DNA of 9,919 nt from an uncultured Clostridia bacterium (GTDB taxonomy: Bacteria; Bacillota; Clostridia; TANB77; CAG-508). The position numbers and the translations under genes were made by a program. The stretch spans positions 1 through 9,919 of the forward strand of contig CANPWI010000047.1 in assembly GCA_947584125.1 (NCBI GenBank), read 5' to 3'. Of the stretch, positions 7,305 through 9,919 are shown in pieces; position 1 is the first letter of the stretch, and every line of letters starts with the position of its first letter. The notes under the pieces were generated by a model that saw nothing but the letters and a program-made list of their open reading frames with translations, was not told where the DNA came from and did no database searches.

Positions 7305-7307
7305 ATA

Positions 7308-7604
7308 TTAATTTTCTTCCTCCTCTATATTATTACTTTCAAAATCTATAGTATCTATTTTTCCTTTTACCATTACATCATCTTCAGTTAAATGTATTAA
7401 TTTTAAATTAAATCCGCTTATGTTTATAGCTCCTATGTATGTATTAATTTTTATGAAAATATCCTCATATTCTAATATGTTTTTGTAGTTTTCTATCCAT
7501 ATTTCTTCAAATCCAACAATTGTAACTTTAGGAATATCTGATACTACCTCTTGTGGCATATCTAATATTTTATCTATTCTACTTACAATTCTTTTTTTCT
7601 TCAT
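7308..7604 (-). CDS. yqfC: Sporulation protein YqfC
   Basis: A 98-residue protein of the YqfC family, found next to yqfD in spore-forming Firmicutes and transcribed in the mother cell (sigma-E) in B. subtilis; biochemical role unclear. Family blocks: a leucine/proline start LDMPQEV (14-20), DIPKVTIVG (23-31), IENYKNILEY (37-46) and the beta-rich GAINISGFNLKL (58-69). The acidic tail IEEEEN is not conserved. The ATG at 7602-7604 is chosen because AGGTGG lies 7 bases upstream. An ATG 8 codons earlier (7628) lies before that site and would give a longer N terminus than the family's usual 93-100 residues. It is the first gene of the cluster that runs to recO, and it lies just past the terminator of the HAD gene. 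Confidence 0.88.
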   Translation of the reverse strand: MKKKRIVSRIDKILDMPQEVVSDIPKVTIVGFEEIWIENYKNILEYEDIFIKINTYIGAINISGFNLKLIHLTEDDVMVKGKIDTIDFESNNIEEEEN

Positions 7605-7631
7605 ATATATCCCACCTAACATTTCCATTTC

Positions 7632-7661
7632 TTTATATAATCATATTTGAAATTTGTATAA
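7632..7661 (-). promoter_or_regulatory. Possible weak promoter of the yqfC-recO cluster
   Basis: The 65 bases between the upstream terminator and yqfC must hold the cluster's start of transcription if there is one. The best sigma-A match on the minus strand is TTATAC (7656-7661) with TATATA (16-base spacer) or TATAAA (18-base spacer) around 7632-7639. It is weak, and I could not fit a convincing sigma-E promoter. Confidence 0.3.
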
Positions 7662-7668
7662 TTATTCA

Positions 7669-7711
7669 TAAAAAACACCGATACCTAAAATTTTGGTATC
7701 GGCATTTTTTT
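7669..7711 (-). terminator. Rho-independent terminator after the HAD gene
   Basis: A perfect 8-base-pair stem (7678-7685 with 7695-7702, CCGATACC/GGTATCGG) with a 9-base loop is flanked by A-run 7670-7675 and T-run 7705-7711. On the minus strand it is followed by six T and lies 8 bases after the HAD stop codon. The symmetric flanks make it look bidirectional, but there is no plus-strand gene to end. Confidence 0.9.
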
Positions 7712-8375
7712 AAAATAATTGCATTATCTCTAATAGAGATGTAACTTCACAGCTAGGTTTAAAAGGAGTTTTGTTTTCTTTGCAATTAGGATTAAACCAT
7801 ATTGACTTAATTCCTGAATGCTCTGCAAAAGCAATATCTGATAAAAGAGAATCCCCTATAATTACATATTCGTCCTCTCTACCTTCTACTATTATATTTT
7901 TTGCAGATAGTGGATTACATTTTAAATAATCATTGTCGCAAGAATATAACTGTTCTATATAATCTAAAACTCTATATCTTTTTAACAATGATATTTGGAC
8001 ATCTCTCCACCAGTCAGATTTAACAACAATTTTTATTCCTTTCTTTTTTAGAAATTCCATAACGCAAATTGTGTCTTCATTAAAGTCATTTAATCGATAA
8101 GAGTTTTCATTCCATTTAGAAAAGAACTTTTCAGCGGAAATTTCATATAAGAATAAAATTGGCATTTCATTTTCTATTACTTTGTACATTTCCTTTAAAG
8201 TTACTTTCTTATCTTTGAAATAGGAATTAAATACTATTATCATATTATAGAACTCACTTGAAAACTCTTTTACCTCTGTAATTCCTAATACACCTGCCAT
8301 AATGTCTACTTCATTTTTTTTGTGTAACCAAATTGTGTTATCACAATCCCATATTGCTGTCCGTATTTTGTTCAT
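7710..8375 (-). CDS. HAD-superfamily phosphatase
   Basis: A 221-residue haloacid-dehalogenase-like hydrolase, probably a cytoplasmic small-molecule phosphatase. All four motifs are visible: motif I WDCDNT (nucleophile D10, acid D12), motif II Ser120 in VVKSDW, motif III Lys152 in YLKCNP, motif IV GDSLLSD at 174-180. A helical cap lies between about residues 18 and 100. The substrate cannot be read from the sequence. The ATG at 8373-8375 follows GGAGGT by 7 bases; an ATG five codons upstream lies within that binding site and is rejected. The gene has a near-consensus promoter and a strong terminator, so it is a monocistron wedged between pdaA and yqfC. Its codons look slightly richer in G and C than those of the cluster, hinting at separate origin. 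Confidence 0.9.
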   Translation of the reverse strand: MNKIRTAIWDCDNTIWLHKKNEVDIMAGVLGITEVKEFSSEFYNMIIVFNSYFKDKKVTLKEMYKVIENEMPILFLYEISAEKFFSKWNENSYRLNDFNEDTICVMEFLKKKGIKIVVKSDWWRDVQISLLKRYRVLDYIEQLYSCDNDYLKCNPLSAKNIIVEGREDEYVIIGDSLLSDIAFAEHSGIKSIWFNPNCKENKTPFKPSCEVTSLLEIMQLF

Positions 8376-8426
8376 TTTAATTACCTCCATTCGTAGATAA
8401 TTTTCCGTTACATGTTTATGTTAATA

Positions 8427-8455
8427 ATTTTAGCACTTATTTTTTTATATGTCAA
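8427..8455 (-). promoter_or_regulatory. Strong sigma-A-type promoter of the HAD gene
   Basis: Minus strand: perfect -35 TTGACA (8450-8455), 17-base spacer, extended -10 TGC-TAAAAT (8427-8432). It lies immediately after the pdaA stop codon. The leader contains ATGTAACGG (8405-8413), nearly the same as the element in the leader of the 117-residue gene. Confidence 0.8.
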
Positions 8456-8466
8456 TTATTTACAAT

Positions 8467-8859
8467 CTAAATTTCAAATTCATCTAATGACTTTATTTCA
8501 TATCCCATATTCTTTATTTCTTTAATGCAATAATCTAATACATTTGTATTATCTTTTGAATTACCGTGTAATAATATTATTGCTCCTGGATGTATATTAT
8601 CTAATATTTTCTCTTTTGCATATTCTTCTCTTCCTTGTTTATTTTCGTCCCAATCATCATAAGCTAAACTCCACATTACAGTTGTATATCCTAAACTTTT
8701 AGTTATTTCTAAAGTCCTTTGACTACATTCTCCTTTAGGTGGTCTTATGTATTTCATTTCATACCCTGTTTTTTCATAAATTGCTGTATGTAAGTTCATT
8801 ATTTCTTCTTTTACTTGTTCGTCTGATAAATCTGGCATACTTTTATGATTTACTGTATG
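8467..8859 (-). pseudogene. pdaA: 3' half of interrupted PdaA-type polysaccharide deacetylase
   Basis: The frame encodes the C-terminal half of a NodB-fold deacetylase closely resembling PdaA, which makes muramic delta-lactam in spore cortex peptidoglycan. Seen in order: HTVNH (the H-x3-H metal motif, 8845-8859), RPPKG (residues 32-36 counted from the ATG at 8838), SLAYDDW (57-63), PGAIILLHG (84-92) and the end GYEIKSLDEF. The N-terminal half, with the catalytic TFDDG motif, is absent: homology stops within about 35 bases of 8859, the frame is closed by TAA at 8896-8898, and a serine recombinase gene ends 38 bases further on. The ATG at 8836-8838 has no clear binding site and would give a protein lacking two of the metal motifs. 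As it stands it cannot be active. The 5' half may lie beyond 9919, on the far side of the inserted element. Confidence 0.85.
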
Positions 8860-8897
8860 TATTTCATATTCCTTAAGTCCAGTGTTAGTTAAATTTT

Positions 8898-8926
8898 AAG
8901 CTAATACTGAATTTAAGTTTTAGCTT
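8898..8926. repeat. Inverted repeat at the element end, possible attachment-site half-sites
   Basis: AAGCTAA (8898-8904) and TTAGCTT (8920-8926) are a perfect 7-base inverted repeat around 15 bases, between the recombinase stop and the pdaA remnant. It lacks a following T-run on the minus strand, so it is a poor terminator. A recombinase binding site is possible but not shown. Confidence 0.4.
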
Positions 8927-8935
8927 TTAAGATTT

Positions 8936-9544
8936 TTATTTTTCAAATTTAAATTTTACAAATATATTTTTATCACTATCAAATTCTATTTTTTCTATTA
9001 GTTTCTCATATATTTCTTTTGTTATATTTTTTAAACTTAATATTTCTTCTGTCTGTTTTAGAATTTTATTCATATCTACTTTTTCTAACTCCTCTTTTTG
9101 TTTTTTTACTTCATATTCAAGAACTTTTATTTTATTTGAAATTTTTGTTTTTTCCTCGATTTTTTTAGAATAAAATTTTTCAAAATCTTCTTGTCTAATT
9201 ACCTTATTTACTTTGTCTTGATATATTTCTTCTAGCATTTTATCAACTAATTCTAATTCTTTTTTATTTGATTTTAATTTTATTTCTAATTTATGTATTT
9301 CTTCTTTGACTTTTATTTTTGAATTTCTGAATATGTCTTTTAATTCTTCTTTTGAATATGTAATTTTTTCTAATTCTTTTTTTAATTCTTTTTTTATTTG
9401 TTCTTCAATATAATCTGCTCGTATTTGCTTATTATTGCAATTTCCTCTATTGCTATTTTTATTAGAACATATAAAATAATCTATTCTCCATTCTTTACCA
9501 GATTTTCTTTGTTCTGTTCTCGTTCTTAATGTTGCTATTCCGCC
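8936..9544 (-). pseudogene. Large serine recombinase, C-terminal part (zinc ribbon and coiled coil)
   Basis: This frame holds the second half of the zinc ribbon and the C-terminal coiled-coil region of a large serine recombinase. It starts in-frame with GGIATLRT, continues through YFICSNKNSNRGNC (second Cys pair, codons at 9467-9469 and 9437-9439) and then about 150 residues of Lys/Glu-rich heptad-like helix, ending FVKFKFEK. The first Cys pair (CKEC) is encoded in the other frame just upstream, so the two parts belong to one protein of family-typical layout. There is no credible start here: GTG at 9545-9547 has no role by itself. A single extra G in the GGG at 9543-9545 accounts for the break. 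It is the last gene of the element before pdaA. Confidence 0.85.
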
Positions 9545-9919
9545 CACATTCTTTACAGAATATTAACCCCTTAAGTGAATGATTAAATTTTCTTGTTCTT
9601 GTAATGTGTTTATTTCTTATCTTTTCTTGTGCTTTATTCCACATATCCATATCTATAATTGGTTTATGCATATTTTCTACTATAATATATTCTTCTGGGC
9701 TAGTTGTTCTAACTTTTGTAATTTTATGACTTACTTTTTGAAATTTTCTACCAACTACATTTCCAATGTAAACTTCATTTTTTAATATTTTTCCTATTTG
9801 AGTTCTATGCCACAAATATGTTCCAGTTGAATTGCTACTTTTTCTTTTCATAAAAGTTGGTATTTTTAAATATATAGCTGGTGCTAATATTTCTTTTTTA
9901 TTTAATTCATCTGCTATTT
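9495..9919 (-). pseudogene. Large serine recombinase, central recombinase domain (partial, frameshifted)
   Basis: The frame is open to the window edge, so the gene continues beyond 9919 with its resolvase catalytic domain unseen. The visible part starts IADELNKKEILAPAIY and covers the DNA-binding Recombinase domain (Pfam PF07508 type): WHRTQIGKILKNEVYIGN, EEYIIVENMHKPIID, then LKGLIFCKECG, which opens the zinc ribbon. After CKECG the frame runs through unrelated residues and stops at 9495, whereas the proper continuation GGIATLRT lies in the next frame. Large serine recombinases of this type integrate and excise phages, Tn4451-like transposons and skin-like elements without needing host factors other than an excision partner. 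The ATG at 9849-9851 is internal, not the gene start. Confidence 0.88.

Larger units (their letters stand above)
8860..9919. mobile_element. One end of an integrated element with serine recombinase, inserted in pdaA
   Basis: The boundary is inferred from loss of pdaA homology just above 8859 and from the recombinase gene beginning at 8936 (its 3' end). The junction cannot be fixed to the base: residues read upstream of HTVNH (KEYEI) could be diverged pdaA or element sequence, so the crossover lies somewhere in 8860-8895. The element continues past the window edge, so its size, cargo and other end are unknown. Confidence 0.7.

Noticed and set aside
8898..8926. The AAGCTAA/TTAGCTT hairpin as the recombinase terminator
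   Set aside because: Short stem, long 15-base loop and no T-run following it on the minus strand.
1..9919. CRISPR array, tRNA, rRNA or riboswitch
   Set aside because: No regularly spaced repeats and no recognisable RNA gene; intergenic spaces are mostly under 100 bases and explained by promoters and terminators.

Overview
The window is a strongly AT-rich stretch of a Firmicutes chromosome, most likely from a spore-forming or formerly spore-forming Clostridia lineage. The evidence is gene content and order (yqfC, yqfD, ybeY, dgkA, era, yqzL, recO, then hpf), consensus-like sigma-A promoters and AAGGAGG-type ribosome binding sites. Every gene I accept is on the minus strand, so transcription runs from high to low coordinates.

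From right to left: (1) 8860-9919 is one end of an integrated element carrying a large serine recombinase. Its N-terminal catalytic domain lies outside the window, and its frame is shifted by one base in the zinc ribbon. (2) The element abuts the 3' half of a pdaA-type polysaccharide deacetylase gene (8467-8859), whose 5' half is not in the window. (3) 7710-8375 is a HAD phosphatase gene with its own promoter and terminator. (4) 1090-7604 is a long collinear gene cluster: yqfC, yqfD (split by a one-base shift at a run of eight A), an unrecognised 404-residue gene, ybeY, dgkA, a membrane-anchored DUF3048/YerB-like gene, era, a short yqzL and recO. (5) 667-1020 is an unrecognised 117-residue gene with its own promoter and terminator. 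(6) 1-531 is hpf, complete, with its own promoter.

The cluster joins ribosome maturation and RNA processing (YbeY, Era), lipid-carrier phosphorylation (DgkA), recombinational repair (RecO) and spore-associated functions (YqfC, YqfD). It is the usual Firmicutes neighbourhood with phoH and pgpH missing; the 404-residue gene sits in their place.

The most interesting feature is the recombinase element inside pdaA, a cortex-modification gene in known spore formers. That arrangement resembles elements that interrupt sporulation genes and are excised in the mother cell. The frameshifts in the recombinase and in yqfD argue for an alternative: decay of sporulation functions, or base-call indels in the assembly. 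The sequence alone cannot separate these. The two single-gene units (117-residue gene and HAD gene) look like independent insertions into the conserved neighbourhood.
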